This document shows, piece by piece, positions 1 to 13,495 of a DNA stretch of 64,000 bases. Origin of the DNA: Serendipita indica DSM 11827 (lineage: Eukaryota; Basidiomycota; Agaricomycetes; Sebacinales; Serendipitaceae); the NCBI GenBank assembly GCA_910890315.1, contig CAJVGD010000006.1, positions 1,550,001-1,614,000 on the forward strand, given 5' to 3'. Below the pieces are notes generated by a model that saw only the letters and a program-made list of their open reading frames with translations, did not search any database and was not told the origin of the DNA. The first letter of the stretch is position 1; every line of letters starts with the position of its first letter. A program made the position numbers and the translations under genes.

Positions 1-3000
1 GCTCTATCTCCGACGGGATCCAACGGCGCGGGTGGGGTGATCGTGTGACCCAGGCCATGGTTATCCCTATCTCATCAGAAGGCGATGCACAACCCCTTGG
101 TGCTTTTATCCTTGGTCTCAACACGCGACGTGCACTTGATGTGGACTATGTCAAATGGATTGACGTAATGCGTTCGTCTGTGAATGCACTCCTCACCGCT
201 AGTATCGCGCGTGAAGAAGAAGTTCGAAGAGCTGAGTAAGTGTTCGTAATCTGCTTTGAAGCCTTTTACTTACCATTGATACACCAGTCATTTGATTGAA
301 TTGGACCGTGCAAAGTCCAGCCTACTGTCTTCAGTCAGCCATGAACTCCGTAGGTGGACGTGATTCTTGTAACCATCTAACTTTTGTACAGGGACGCCAC
401 TTACGCTCATCGGGGGACCACTTTCTGATGCAATTCTCGAGGAGCAAAATCCAACCATCAAGAATAAGCTTCAGACAGCGGCTCGCAACGTCGACCGATT
501 GGCACGACTTGTTGATTCGTTGATGGACTTTTCGCGACTTGAAGCCGGACGGTTAGAGGGTAGGTGAGTCTGCCTGACTCGTCGAACAAAGCCTCATCAC
601 CCCAGGGAGATACTCGCCCATTCTCTTTGGGCCGTACGTAGCGGATCTCGCCTCGGTATTCCGACCAGTAATTGAGAAAGCGGGACTTGGGGTTTGTCGT
701 CCAAGTGTGACGAGATTCAGGACTAAACCCGCGGTCAGTTTACAGTCTCCTATGACGAACAGGAGACAAGGGCTCTCTTTATCGATCAAGATTATATGGA
801 GAAGATTATCTTCAACCTTATCGGAAATGCTTTCAAATGCGAGTAATACCTTGCGCTCCGACTACTTTGGTATTGATATTCATCATAGACACTATGAACG
901 GGGAAATATTTGTGAGTGTTGTATATCGGGACCATGATGTTCAATTGGTGGTGCGCGACACTGGTGTCGGTATTCCAGAGTCCGGTAGGCTTCATTGCAG
1001 ACTTTGGGCTCTGATTAACCCTCTTGTAGATATTGATCGGATATGGGAGCGTTTCCATCGGGTAGAAGCAACATCTCGGTCTCACGAAGGTTCGTTGGTC
1101 TGTCATGCGTATCAATTGTGTTGCTAGAGCGAGCTCATAGGGACTGGAATTGGGTTGTCCTTGACCAAGGTACGGAATTCGGACCGAATCCTTCTCGCAT
1201 TTAATGGCCCTAGCAATTCGTCACCCTTCACGGAGGGACAATCACAGTCACATCGAAGATACAGAGGAAGAGCTCCTCTGACCACGGCAGTACATTCGTC
1301 GCTACATTTCCACTTGGAAGTGATCATCTCCCCGCCGCAAGATTGGTCGAGGCAGGCATGTCCGGAAATGTGCGACGATATGCGAGAGGAATCGTTGCTG
1401 AGGCCGCAAGATGGCGTCTCGCTGGGGACGCCGTGACCCCAAGTGACTCTGATGAATCTTATACCAGCTCGGATGGAACCAAAATCACGGAGTTCGCGTT
1501 TGAGCCATCTGACCTTATTATAATAGTGGATGACAACCAGGATATGCTCGGTGCGTACTCTGATTCATTGCCGAGTGTGATCTTATCTCCTTGAAGAGTA
1601 TATTCGTGGGATAATTAGTCGATACTGTCACATCAGGACGGCCTCCAATGGACAGGAGGCTCTCGTCATAGCCCGAAAACACCCTCCTGCGCTGATAATA
1701 AGCGATGTGATGATGCCCAGTAAGTTAATATCCAGACCTTCAGGTGGCTGCTAATGTACCACTAGTTATGGATGGGTTTGCACTGGTGGAGGCCATTCGA
1801 GAGGACCCAATTCTTAGATTGACACCAATCATTCTGCTGACCGCGCGAGCAGCAGATACGAATCGGGCAGAAGGAGTGGTGCGTGATTGTCACCCTTGTC
1901 CACAGGCTTCCTCTGATGGCTGGTTGGGCAGCTTTCTGGAGCGGATGACTATATGCCAAAGCCATTCTCTTCCAAGGAACTTGTTGCACGAGCGAGTCTA
2001 CAGATACAACTCGGAAAACGAAGAATAGAGCTGGAGACTGGCTTTCAGTAAGATTGAAACTCTTTTCATGGCATTTTCTGAAATATATGAAGGGAGAGGA
2101 CAAAAGAAGTTCAGCTTTTGTCGGATCTGTCGCCTTCTGGGCTGTTCCGAATAGACAAGAGCGGTCATATGCTGCTCTGCAATAAGAGATATCTGGAGCT
2201 TTCGTCGATGCAACCTGGCGAAGAAATCGACTGGTATTCCGAAACTTTGGACATATGAACGTTTACTAATTTTGGTCTGTAGGCTTCGTTTCGTGCACGA
2301 AGACTATCGGAAAAAAGTAGAGGAAACATTCAAAGAGTCTTTGAACACTCATCAGGACACTCAAGTTGACTTTGTATTCGCCAATGGTAATTGGGTAAAA
2401 GGAATGGTCAGGTGTTGGGACTTTGGGCTCGTCGGGGTTCGTCCAGAACCTGACCCTTGGGCGTGTGCTGATGATCTACCAGACTATCACCGATATGTCT
2501 ATGACGAGGTGAGCTAGCTACATGAATCCGACCAACATTTTCTAATGGAGCAAAGGTTGTACGAAGAGTCTCTGACCAAGCGAGCAGAGGAGGCAGAGGA
2601 ACGGAGAATCGAGGCGGAAGAACGTCGCAGGAGCCAAGAGGTAAGTCGGTTATTTCCAAAGTGACCTGTTCTTGATCACGACAACCAGCTCTTGGTTGAT
2701 GTGACTAGCCACGAGCTTCGTCAACCAGTTTCGGCGGTAAGTTGAGGAAAGGATATACTTGGGAGTATGTTCATCCTGGAGTATCAGGTGATCAACTGTG
2801 CCAGTGTTGTTGCTGCCAACCTTCAAAGGACAAGGTCGGTACTGGCCGATTGTCTCGCTCATGGTCACTCCTTCAAGGTCACGCCAGAGCTTCTCAAACA
2901 AGGTAGGTGTTCATCAGGGAAATTAATAGCTACTGATGGTCCTTAGTCGATGAGGATCTTGAGGTACGCCTTGCAAGAGATCAAACTAGATTTAGAGCAC

Positions 3001-4645
3001 TTACCACCAGTCCAGAGTTTGAATGCCATCGAACTTTGTGGTCTTGCTCAAGGTAAAAGGTTTCAGTCGGCGCTATTGTACATTTACACTGAATAGGGCA
3101 TATTGTCAATGATATTCTGACACTGTCGAGGATGCAACTGCGTATGCTCAACCTCCAAGACTCCACTTTCCCTCTTGTCAAGGAGATACACCAAGTGCTG
3201 TCTATTCTCTTCAACGAGATGAAGAGTAAGGGTATCACGCATAAACTCACGTTCGGTCCATCTTTCCAAAACTTGGCCGTCAATTATGTCACTGTGGACA
3301 AAGTCCGCTTTGGACAGGTATAATGACATAAATGACGACACTAAGGCTCTAATCAGCTGCAGGTCATCATCAATCTCCTCAGCAACGCCATACGCTTTAG
3401 TCAATCCAGTGCTGCCAAGACGATCGATATTACTGTGGATGTCTCCCGGCATCCACCAAGCGATGATAGTTGTCGCTGCCCAGTTGATTTCCCCGATGAC
3501 ATGATCAAGTTTTCGGACGAAGAGAAGACCATTGTATATGTCTATCTGTCAGTGCGGGACAGCGGCCCTGGGTTAAAACCTAAAGACCTCGAAATTTTGG
3601 TCAGTTAAATTGTCCTAATGAAGGAAAAGTAGACCCTGATGAATGATAGTTCCAACGGTTTCAGAAGGGTACAAACAGTGAGGAGACCTTTGGCGGCTCC
3701 GGACTAGGGTTATTTGTGTCGAGGTGCGATATTTAACTTTGAGTTGTCAGTAGGTAACACTTTCCAGGAAAATTTGTGACCTTCTCGGTGGGCGTATTGA
3801 GGTATGGTGTACATCTGTTCCCTGGCATCCCTGACAATAACCAGGTTGATGCAAGCTCTGTTGGAAATCGAGGATCAACGTTTAGATTCTACGTTCAGAT
3901 GAAGACGGATAGACCACCGCTTCAGATATCAGAGACCGCTCCGGCCACTCCGATTGCCTCGCAAGTTCCCCTGCGGTACGAGCTCATTCCCCGAGTGAAT
4001 TTATCGTGACATCTACGCAGAGTGCTGATTGCGGAAGATAATCTAATAAATCGAGTGAGTACTCACTTCTCGCGTGGGAAAGCCGGTTCGCTGACTGGTG
4101 ACTAGCGTATACTTGAGTAAGCGCATTGCCCTTGTTCCGAAGCAATTATTTAATCAAGCAGTCGTCAGCTCAAATCAAATAATTGTGTCACCTCCCTGGC
4201 CGTCAATGGGGCTGAAGCAGTTGAGCTGGTGATCTCTGCTGGAGCCGAGGCGTTCGACTGTATCCTAATGGATTGCGAAATGGTAAATCTGTTCATATTT
4301 CTCGACATGAATATACTCACCTGCTCGATAGCCGGTTATGTCGGGTCTCGCTGCTACCAAGGAACTTCGAAGGCTAGAGCTTGAGGGCCAGATACCCTCA
4401 CAACGGTAATTTATTTCACCTTTTTTGTCACGCATGCTAACTCTCTCCAAGAATCATTGCCCTCACGGGGAATGCCAGGAGGGAGCAGATCGAAAATGCC
4501 CTTCAGGCTGGTATGGATGAGGTGATGGTGAGAGGGAACCTGTACTGAAAGGATGTCTTCTCATTATTTATAGACAAAACCTTATCGACTCGAAGAGCTA
4601 CTTGAGCGAATGCGGGTTCGGAGTAGCGGAGTAAATCACTCTTAG
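1..4645 (+). CDS. Dual hybrid histidine kinase, 5' partial
   Basis: Multi-domain phosphorelay sensor kinase whose start lies left of the window. Read through many short introns, the order is: end of a GAF-like sensor region (to about 240); a first dimerisation/phosphoacceptor helix with SVSHELR (about 290-560); a first ATPase domain with a NLIGNAF N-box and DTGVGIP (about 600-1160); a receiver domain with VDDNQD and the phosphoacceptor in SDVMMP (about 1520-2030); a PAS-like region (about 2110-2510); a charged coiled coil (2550-2640); a second phosphoacceptor helix with SHELRQP (about 2700); a second ATPase domain with NLLSNAIRF, DSGPGL and GGSGLGLF (3330-3900); and a final receiver with AEDNLINR, MDCEMP and a TKPY lysine (4015-4645). 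Both kinase modules and both receivers keep their key residues. Fungal dual histidine kinases act upstream of HPt and SKN7/SSK1-type regulators; the signal sensed here is unknown. Exon borders are approximate. Confidence 0.88.
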
Positions 4646-4751
4646 GAGGTGCCAGTAGCTTAGATGTACATATAGAACATCGCTTGCTGTAATGTGGACA
4701 AAGCCGGAGCCTGGCAATCCCTAAGCGCGACTTCACTTTGAAGCCACAACC

Positions 4752-7700
4752 ATGAGCGAGATCAGATACACCACGAAAACCTACGCCTCCCATCTTTTCA
4801 GCACGCCTTCACTGAAGGATCGCCAGTTTAAGGCAACATTTGTCCACGAGAGGAGTTTCACCTTGGATCCGTCTCTGTTAGACGACTTCTTGGCGAAATA
4901 CTCTCAGTCACAGCAATTTGGAATTTCTGGTGCCTATCTCCCTTGTTCATCTGAATTTTTGCGAAACGGGACTGCTGGTTTACTCACAAAACTCGCCATC
5001 GCGTCACCGGAGGAGGTTCTGGTAATAACGCTGCATTTCGAGAATCCAGACGATCCTGGAGATATTGTAAATCATACTCCTTTGTACCAACGGTTTTTCT
5101 CTGAGGAGAACCCTCGTCGCTTTGTGGGATTCAGTCTTGATAGGATAGCCCTGCAGCTCTGGGGAGAATATGGCTTGTCTATCACGGATGGGGTCGATGT
5201 ATTGGCAATGCAAGTCGACTCTATCGATCAGCCGAGGGGTGTGAAATGGATGCCCAAGCAGACGAAGCAGATCCTCGATCTCAAGCTCTTGGATGACATG
5301 CTCTCTAATGAGAGAGACCAGGATGAACAAGGTGACCAGGACCAGGCGGATGGTCTACTCGCTAGTAGGGCATGGGTATGTTCCATGATGTAACATGTAG
5401 TACATGCTCAAAGGAACAGGTTGCAGTTGTATTAGAGCAAGCTTCCAGCTCTTTGGCAATCGCTCTGTCAAACGTTATGCCGATAGACTTGAGAAAGCGG
5501 GACCAGGATGTAGGAATCATTTCCCTTCTTTGCGAACGGTTCTGATTCTCCGCAAGGAGCTATTGGAATTACACAAGATCATGCTCGCCTCTGACAGACT
5601 GAGAGGGAGTGCTGAGGAATTCCAGAGCCACGATGTGAAACTGGAGCAGGGTAGCAATGGAAAGCTCTATGTCATCTCCAGTCAATTCAACACTCGGGTC
5701 CGAGACACTGGCTATGTACGTATTTTATGAACATGAGCACTTCGCTCACTACATGTAGGAACTGGAGCTCACTTTCGAGCACGATGTTGTGACAGCAAGA
5801 GTTATGAAAGTCAAAGGAAGAAGGGCCGAAGTAAGACCCTTACAAGATCTCGATCTTGCGGAAGCCGGTCAGTTTCAAGTGGCACGTACCCTAGGGAAGG
5901 AGGAAGCGACTTGCTTGGACCATCAAAGAAGTAATTTCATCCTATTCGCACTCCAAGGTCAAGCTTCTATCAGATCCAATCCCATCCTGAGGCAAATATG
6001 GTTTCCAAGGTTCGCATGAATTTTTGCGGAGGCCCTTCACTTCTCACTCTTTTGACCTCGACCACATCTAGCGATGAGCCCAGTTCAGAAAGTATCTCAA
6101 GTCCGGTGTTGCTGGGTCAGCAGTATACGAAACTCAACCGAGGTCAACGTGCAGCGGTACAGGAAATGATGAAGGAGTCGTCAGACAATACCCGGATTGT
6201 GCTTGTCCATGGTCCACCTGGGACAGGGAAAACCAGTGTCATTGCAGCAATGACAGAGTGTCTTCTTCATTCGGAAGATTCGCTAGAGCATGCAGGGGAT
6301 TCTCAGAAAGAGCAACCTGCAATGCGGGCCGATATAATCGAGGAACAACAATATCAACCCATCAGCGCCGGACCCACGCTTTGGATCGTTGCTCAGTCCA
6401 ACGTCGCCGTCAAAAACGTGGCAGAAAAGCTGGTCAAAGTCGGCATCCATAATTTCAAGCTCATCGTCTCGACCGAGTTTCATTTCGAATGGTACACCTT
6501 TGAACTGTTGACATGCCCAGTGATCAATTTCTAATAGGCATGAACATATCTATGGCAAGGAGATTCGATCTAGAATGCATACCTCCGCCGAACTTCCTCG
6601 ATCGACAGGCGAGGTTCGTTCGTTCTTAGGAGATACTAGGATTATGTTATGCACCCTCAGCATGTTGACATCGCCTCGACTACGAAACCTCAACTTTTTC
6701 GAACATATTCCAGTCAAGAATGTCGTTATTGACGAAGGTACGTAGGTACGCCAGACGACATGGTTATCAATTAAGAGCTCTCCAGCGTCGCAGATTCAAC
6801 TTGGGGATCTCATTCCAATGATTCATATTTTCCAGACCGACCTCAAAAGGATCTGTCTTGTAGGAGATCACAGACAGCGTGCGTTCCCTTGTTCCTTTAT
6901 TATTCGAAGTTACTGACCACTGTAGTCGCTCCGTATGGTCAAGAAGAGGTCACAGACATCGAGAGCGTCTTCGAGCGAAAGCACATTGTGTCAAAGGCAA
7001 CGTTGCTAAATGTCACGTGTATGTGGGCGGAAGCAAGAAAGGACGAAGAACCCGACAATCTGACAATTATTAGATCGATTACCAAAGCCCATTTGTAACC
7101 TCATTTCGGCGCAAGTTTATGATACCAAACTGCTCCCTTTTAGTTCAGAGGATCGCATCGCTTGCTGCAAATGGATCGATGTCCGAGGTGAAGAGCAAGT
7201 GGAAGGCACCTCTTATATCGTGAGTGGACCTTGGCGTGAGGTCGTGTCTAACAAAGACGCCCAGAATACCGCAGAGGTAGAGGCCGTCTTGCTTCTCATT
7301 AGGGAATTGGAGGAGAAGAAGAAGGACTATCGCATTATATCCCCGTATGCAACTCAAACAGCTCTGATCCTGAGGCGCCTGAAGGAGGAAAAGCTTCCTT
7401 GGGACGATAAGTGCTTTAACGTCGATTCGTTTCAGGGAAACGAAGCGGACTTCATCATCATCAGCCTCGTTAGAACTACTTCAATGGGATTCCTCGACAA
7501 CAACCGGCGTGCAAACGTCTTACTTACCCGCTGCAAAAAGGGCATGTTTGTACTTTGTTCTCGAAATCTCATGATGAGCGAGCGCGCCCAAACAACGCTC
7601 CTCGGAAGGTTTGCTTATGCGTGGAGCTCATTACTGGTATGTTACTCTACAGGGTTCAATGGTCGCTGATATAACAATCAGGATACGGACACATGGCCGA

Positions 7701-7822
7701 CTTTTGAGGACCTTCAGAGTGGCGTTGAGATGGTCGAGAAGGATCTAGTGGCTTCACCAAAACTAATAGGTACACAGCCCGTATCAAAGAAAGATCAAAG
7801 ACGAGCACGGAAGAAAAAATAG
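4752..7822 (+). CDS. UPF1-like superfamily 1 RNA/DNA helicase with a long N-terminal region
   Basis: The C-terminal half is an SF1 helicase of the UPF1/SMUBP2/Sen1 type (AAA_11 plus AAA_12). Visible motifs are Walker A GPPGTGKT (about 6210), AQSNVAV (motif Ia), VIDEASQ (motif II, split by an intron at about 6740), GDHRQLAPYG (motif III), YRLPKPIC (motif IV area), VDSFQGNEADFIIISLVR (motif V) and NNRRANVLLTRCKKG (motif VI). The tail is basic (RRARKKK). The roughly 200 N-terminal residues fit no family I can name with confidence; a short GFSLDRIALQLWGEYG stretch is discussed as a finding. An intron at 7018-7071 restores the YRLPKPICNLIS motif. Introns at 5374-5419 and 5509-5555 join otherwise broken frames. 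The ATG at 4752 has a good context (CACAACCATG). The gene lies about 100 bp after the kinase stop and ends about 50 bp from the converging nucleoporin gene. Confidence 0.85.
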
Positions 7823-7873
7823 GCGACCAGAGAACATTGATGTAACCCTCCATAGTGACAATCGACCTCCTTG

Positions 7874-10800
7874 CTAGGTTCCTTTGGTACCTTTGAAAGA
7901 ACTCAAGGATACGAAATTCGTTGGTAGTCGAATTGTGTTAGAAGGTGGAGGCGGCCCGAAGCTAAAGTCGCTGGTGTGGGCCGGTCCATCGCGGTTGATC
8001 TGAGGTGCTTTCGAGTGATTGCGAGCCGTACTCGGCTGACCACGCCTGGCATGATCCGGTGGAGGAGGACGCACTTGCGGCGGTTGGCTTGGGACCGCTT
8101 GGGTGATGGGGTTCGCTGGAGCAGTAAACGTGGCGGGTCTATCCGCACTACTTGAAGGAGTTTGAGGAGAAGTGGAACTTGCAATCAGCTCGCGAAGGAT
8201 GACTGGTTTTCCACTGAATGGTGATCGTCGTCCTCCAGTACTGAAGTTTATTGCTTCGGTTGTCTGGAGTTTCTGAACGCGATTAACGGGCGCAACGGAT
8301 CGCGAATGGGCCAGTAGATCCCGCAGTTTCGTCATTCGGACTTCTCCAGCGAAGACTTCCAAGGTCATTGCAATGGCGTCTGACCCAAGGGTTGGCGTCC
8401 TCGAAATTGCCGCGCGTGTTGAAAGCTTCAACGGTGTCCTTTGAGGCTCCCCTTTGGGTTGGATAGCATCCAATCGTTCGCTTAGGGCGGCTATTCGAGT
8501 CTGTACGTCGCCGAGAAAGTAATCGGCATTCTTGATAGTGTTGTGAATAGTGTCAAGCGACGGCTTCCTATACAACCGCTCAGGAGTGAGAACAAGGTAT
8601 ACAATACGACATACTGTACGGTTTGCCTTCCCGACTTGAATAGCTCAACCTTGCGTTTCAGCTTTTGCATAGTCTCCTCCACTTCCTTCACTCTTGTCGT
8701 CTCTCGCTGGAGATGATCAGCTATAGAGGAGGTGGATGAGAGCTGACTGACCTGTATGGCTTTTCGAAGCTTCATCTGCGTTTCAGCTTGCTCCGGTCCT
8801 AGACCCCTAGGCTTCACTAGCTTTTCTAAGAACGCGGGATTCTGGCGAGCCTTCAGGAACCTCCCGGCTTCTTCACGCTTCATGTCAACTGCATCAACAG
8901 GTTAGATTTGCTATATGTCGTTTAGGTTCACGCACTTCTAAGAGTCGTCGACTGCACGTCCACGATTCGCTGCTGGAGTTCCACGGTCTTCTCTGCAAGC
9001 TTTGACAGTAAATCATGTGCGTCGCGCAATCCATCTTTGACATGTTGAAACATTTGCGGGTCCCATTGGGGTGGTATCTCGCCCTTTTCATCTGGTCTGA
9101 GATGCGGTCCAGTTCCCTTGAATGCGTCGAATGACGCGTGCAGTCCCTTTGCGCGCTCGGTAGTCTGCAGCAGATTAGCGAACTGCTCACAATATGATTG
9201 ATGACATACCATATGCATAATAGCGCTATACTCGTAGAGTATCCTGTCGATGCCTGCTTGAACTTCGGGATGCTTTGGTTGGATGGGTTCAATGGCCACA
9301 GGTCCCCGTGGTATTGGTGCGGTAGAGGAAAGGGGTGGCGCCGCCTTTGCTTCTGGTACTTTAGACGGTACTGTGGGGATCGTTTGTAAAGATTGAGTTG
9401 CAGCCCCAGATTTTCCAAACAACATGGGCGGGGTTTTCGGTCGAACCATCTTGCTGGAATCTGGTGTTGGTGTAGGTGCTTTCGGAGGCGCAATCCATGA
9501 TCCAAACGCTGCCTTTGGTGATGCAGGACGTGGTTTGGGCTTTGGTGGTTCGGTGATTGGCTGACCAACGGGGTGAGAAACAGGCTGCGGTCGTGCGGGA
9601 GCAGCTGTTGCCTTTTCTGCGCTCGTTGTAGAGGGTTGGGCGGCAGACGTAGTGTTCTTGAATGTCGAGACGTCCTTTGTTTGTTGACTCGAACTTGAGG
9701 CAGGCTCTGTCTTCTGGGCAGTGGCGGAGGGGGTAGACGCGGGTTTCCCAAATGGATTATATGGAGTTGCGGCTGGTTTTGAAGGGATGGACGACGGCGG
9801 AATTGCCGTTGATGAGCTATCCTCATTCTCGGCATCTTCGTCCCCAGATTCGTCTTCTCCACTTGGTACATCGGATCCCTCATCCTCCTCCTCGTCCGAC
9901 AGCGAAACTTCTTCGTCGTCATCGTCGTCATTTTCCTCGCCTTCATCATCCTCGTATTCCTCTTCCTCTTCGTCAAATTCGTGAATCTCCAGTATCTCAT
10001 CCCCTTCGCGCAAAAAGTTGTCAACATCATCGTCAAGCAAGACACTCTCCTCATCATCTCCACTTTCGTCTCCATCACTCTCTTCTTTTTCTTTGCCCTT
10101 TGGAGTCGTACTCTCTTCACTCTTCTTCGAAGCAGATGCAGAAGAGGCGCCAAACGCGGAGACGGGCGCAGATGATTTCGGTTGGCTAGTTGTCCCAACA
10201 GGCGCAGAAGTGCCAGCTTGAGGCTTGAAAGCAGCAGCCGCAGATCCCGATACGTTCTCGGTGCTTGTCTTCAGACCAAACGCAGATTTTGAAGCTCCAG
10301 CTTTCGAATCTCCCAACCCAAGGGTTCGCATATCCTGTGGTGCCTTTGCCATAGATGCAAAGAGTCCAGGTCCATCATACTTGCTGACAGGTTCGAGTTT
10401 ATCCATTTCCTCCTCTGGGAATTTCTCCTTCGGCTGTGTAGATCCTTCTTCGTCGTCTTCATTCTTGGTCGACGAGTCCCGAAGCCCAGTTCCACCAAAG
10501 CCGGGCTTGGAGGCATTGGAGTTACTTCCAAAGATGGAGGTGGCTTTCACAGCAGGTTTGTCCTTTTCTGCATTTGCCGACTCGGTATCTTTCGTCTTGG
10601 TCGAGCCAAGGAAAGACGGCGCCTGATCGGCCTTACTCGCAAGAGCAGCAAAGCCACTTGACCCTCCACCACTGGCAAATGAACTGAATCCACCACCCCC
10701 TGAAGTGGTAGTAGAACCAGTTGTAGCGGTCGTCGCAGTAGCAAACGGAGACTTTGCCGCAAAGGGGCTCTGACCGAATCCGCTTTGGCCAAACGCACTT

Positions 10801-13495
10801 TGACCGGGTTTGCCAAAGGAGGATTGACCAAAAGCAGTGGTAGCGCCAAACGCTGGCACCTTCGTTGCTCCAGCTTGTGCAGTCGATGATGCCTGTGCGG
10901 TCCCGATTCCGGCAAACGTCGTGAGAGGTTTATTTTGCGTGTCCACCGGCTTTGGGTTCAGGAAAGCGCTCGTGCTCCCATCTGTCTTGATGCCAGAGAA
11001 GCCACCAAACCCTGCAGCGGGTTTAAACGCGGATGCCGTACTTGTGGTGGCTGAAGACGACCCAAAGGCAAACCCTGTACTTCCAAACTTGGGCGCGGTC
11101 GTATTGGTGGTTTCAGACGGTGGAGGTGATTTGGCCGAGGTGGAAGTTTCAGAGGCGGGAGGTGAAATGGCTGATTCAACAGCCGATGCCTGAGGAGCAG
11201 GCTGCTCAGCAGCCTTTTGTGCGGCAGCGGCAGCTGCTGCTGCTGCAAACGGCGACGTAGTGGACGCAGAAGAAGATAGGCCAAACGGAGAAGGGGTAGA
11301 TGACGATGAGGGTAGTCCAAATGGCGACGGTGTCGATGTAGAAGGTTGTCCAAAAGTAGAAGGCTGACCAAACGCAGATTTTGCTCCAGCAAACGCTGCG
11401 AACCCTCCTCCACTGGTGGAAGATCCAAATGCACTCCCCGAAGCCGGTGGCTGAGCCGTCGTACCGGTTGGGGGTGCACCGAATGAACTCTGCCCAAATG
11501 CAGGCGTAGCAGATGCAAATGCACCAAAGCCGAGTTTGGGCCCTGTCGTGGTCGACTGGTTCGCAAATGCGCTAAATGGTCCAGCTTTGTGTGTGGTGGG
11601 TTAGCAAAATAGTTACAGAGGGGTCAAGGTATACTGACCAGGTGCAGATCCAAAGCCCGAAGAGCCAAATTTGGGTGCGGACGTTGCAGCGGCACCGAAT
11701 CCAAACCCAGATTTGCCAAAGGCTGGAACTTGCGCAGATGCAGATGTAGCCGGGACAGCGGCAAACCCAAACGCTGGCGTTCCGGGATTCGTCATGTTCA
11801 TCGGTGTAGCTGCCTTTGACGTTTCCATTGCAGCTTCACCCTCTCCGCCAGCACCCGTCTTTTCCGTCGCCATGTCCATCCCTTGCTCCGTACCACCGAG
11901 ACTTGCTGCAGCGGTGCCGTCGGCCATGGCAGGATATGGCACTCCATCCTCGTTCACAATATGAAAGGCAACTACTACGGCGTCGTTTGTGTAGACATAT
12001 AGGATTGGCGCGGGAGGAATCGCTGGTTCATCACCGTTGACTTGGCTAGATCCCAGGAGTTTGTTGGTGGCAGAGAAGTCGATGGCCATTCCAATAAGTG
12101 ACGTGTCGTCCATGTCGGACGAGAGTGGGAAAGTCAACGATTCCTCTCCGAGAGATATCGTGCTCCAAACGCCCGACTCCTCTGCGCCTGCAGGATCTCC
12201 TATACAGCCAAATATGCCTACGTTGGTGGCGTGTGCATCGTTGATGAAGCATAGCTGCTTGAACCGACCCCAATGTCTCAAAGTAGCCACCTGATGACCA
12301 GGCTCCCTTGCCAAGCCGTAAGGCTCCCATGGAAGAGGTAAAGATGTATCGATGGCCTGATTCGTCTTCTTGTCGTAGGTGATGATATAGTTGAATTGGT
12401 CGGGGAGGTATTCCTCGTCCATACCACCCTCGGTCTTTGGTGGCGCATATACGACATGAAAGGTGTAATTTGACAACCACTGGAGCCGTAGAGGCACGGT
12501 ATTTGTGATATCTGGTCCTTGCGCTCCAGGCACTGTAGCTTTAGCCGCAGCTGGATCGGCTGGACTGTATTGCAGTATGTCGCCGTTGGATGTCGCTATG
12601 GCTATCTGCTTGCCACGAGTCGACCAGGAGACTGGAAGGAATCAGTAAATTACCGGGTTTGTTGCTTCTTCTGCATACCTGCCATCGGCGCGTTGCCTTT
12701 GGATAATAAACCACTCCAACGAACCAGCTCCGTATTTGTTGAGCAGTTGAAAAGCACAACCATGTAAGGCTGATCTTGGGATGTTCCTGTAGTCAGGAAC
12801 GCTACCAACTCTGGATTCTCTCCAGAATTTGGGTGGACGTCCACAATGACGAGGTCATTTAAAGTAAAGGAGTGGGAGGGGCTGGTCTGTTATGACACAA
12901 ATCAGCATTAGATGGCTAAGTGTTTGAATTTTGCTCACTTGGCCGTTGATTATTGCGTTGACATCCCAGATACTAGCGCCAGACTTTGACGCCACCACGA
13001 GTTTCGAGTCATCAGCAGTGAGGGACAAGAACAGAGGAATGTTTGAGTCCTCTGTACTCAGTCTGGTCTGACAGAGGAATGTGACTTCCTCTTCTGTGCT
13101 ATTCTGACCCAACGAGGTTCGTAATTCGGAGAGCGGGGAAGCGAGGACAGCTAAGAAACCATGATGAGAAGAATTCGAGTTATATGTTCACAGAGACTGA
13201 CTGTTTCCATGGCCTGCGAAGAACCAGTTGTGTTTGTTTGATATCGCAAGCAAGGACGCTCGACTGGGGAAGCCTTCGAGGTCAATCTTTGCTCCCAGCC
13301 GTACATTCGTATGCTTTTTCAAAGGTCTCATTGTGAGACTCTGGATAAACGCGCGGCATTGTTAGCTAACACGATGTTGGACTTTTTGAGCGGACTGACA
13401 GTGGTTTCTATAGTTTCTGCGGCGACATGAGAGCGTGTAAACTGAGCCGCTGAGGCTGTTGGAACAAGCTCTATTGTCGGGGCGGTTGTATCCAT
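7874..13495 (-). CDS. NUP159: FG-repeat nucleoporin, NUP159/NUP214 homologue
   Basis: Cytoplasmic-side nucleoporin that anchors DBP5 at the pore for mRNA release. The N-terminal third (13495 down to about 11650) is a beta-propeller-like region with ISNKHNWFFAGHGN and blade-like SLTADDSKLVVASKSGASIWDV. The middle (about 11600-10500) is dense in FG, SAFG and SPFG repeats. A strongly acidic Glu/Asp run follows (about 10080-9830), then Pro/Ser/Thr-rich sequence. The C-terminal part (9240-8490) is predicted coiled coil, as expected for binding the NUP82 partner. The start ATG at 13493-13495 begins MDTTAPTIELVP, a segment I know from fungal NUP159-like proteins. A 59-nt first intron (GTCAGT donor, GCTAAC branch site) leads into the propeller. 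The last exon ends in a Pro-rich tail. The real partner gene, DBP5, lies at 52.8-54.7 kb. Confidence 0.88.

Noticed and set aside
8894-10198. Long Arg/Pro/Leu-rich minus-strand frame overlapping NUP159
   Set aside because: It is a frame-shifted reading of the same exon with no recognisable domain; the NUP159 frame has the FG repeats and acidic run.
9721-10221. Ser-rich open frames on the plus strand opposite NUP159
   Set aside because: They are the antisense shadow of the Glu/Asp-rich run of NUP159; poly-Ser opposite acidic codons is expected.
13350-13390. A 32-nt first intron in NUP159
   Set aside because: Too short for this genome; a GTCAGT donor gives a normal 59-nt intron with the same acceptor and a GCTAAC branch site.
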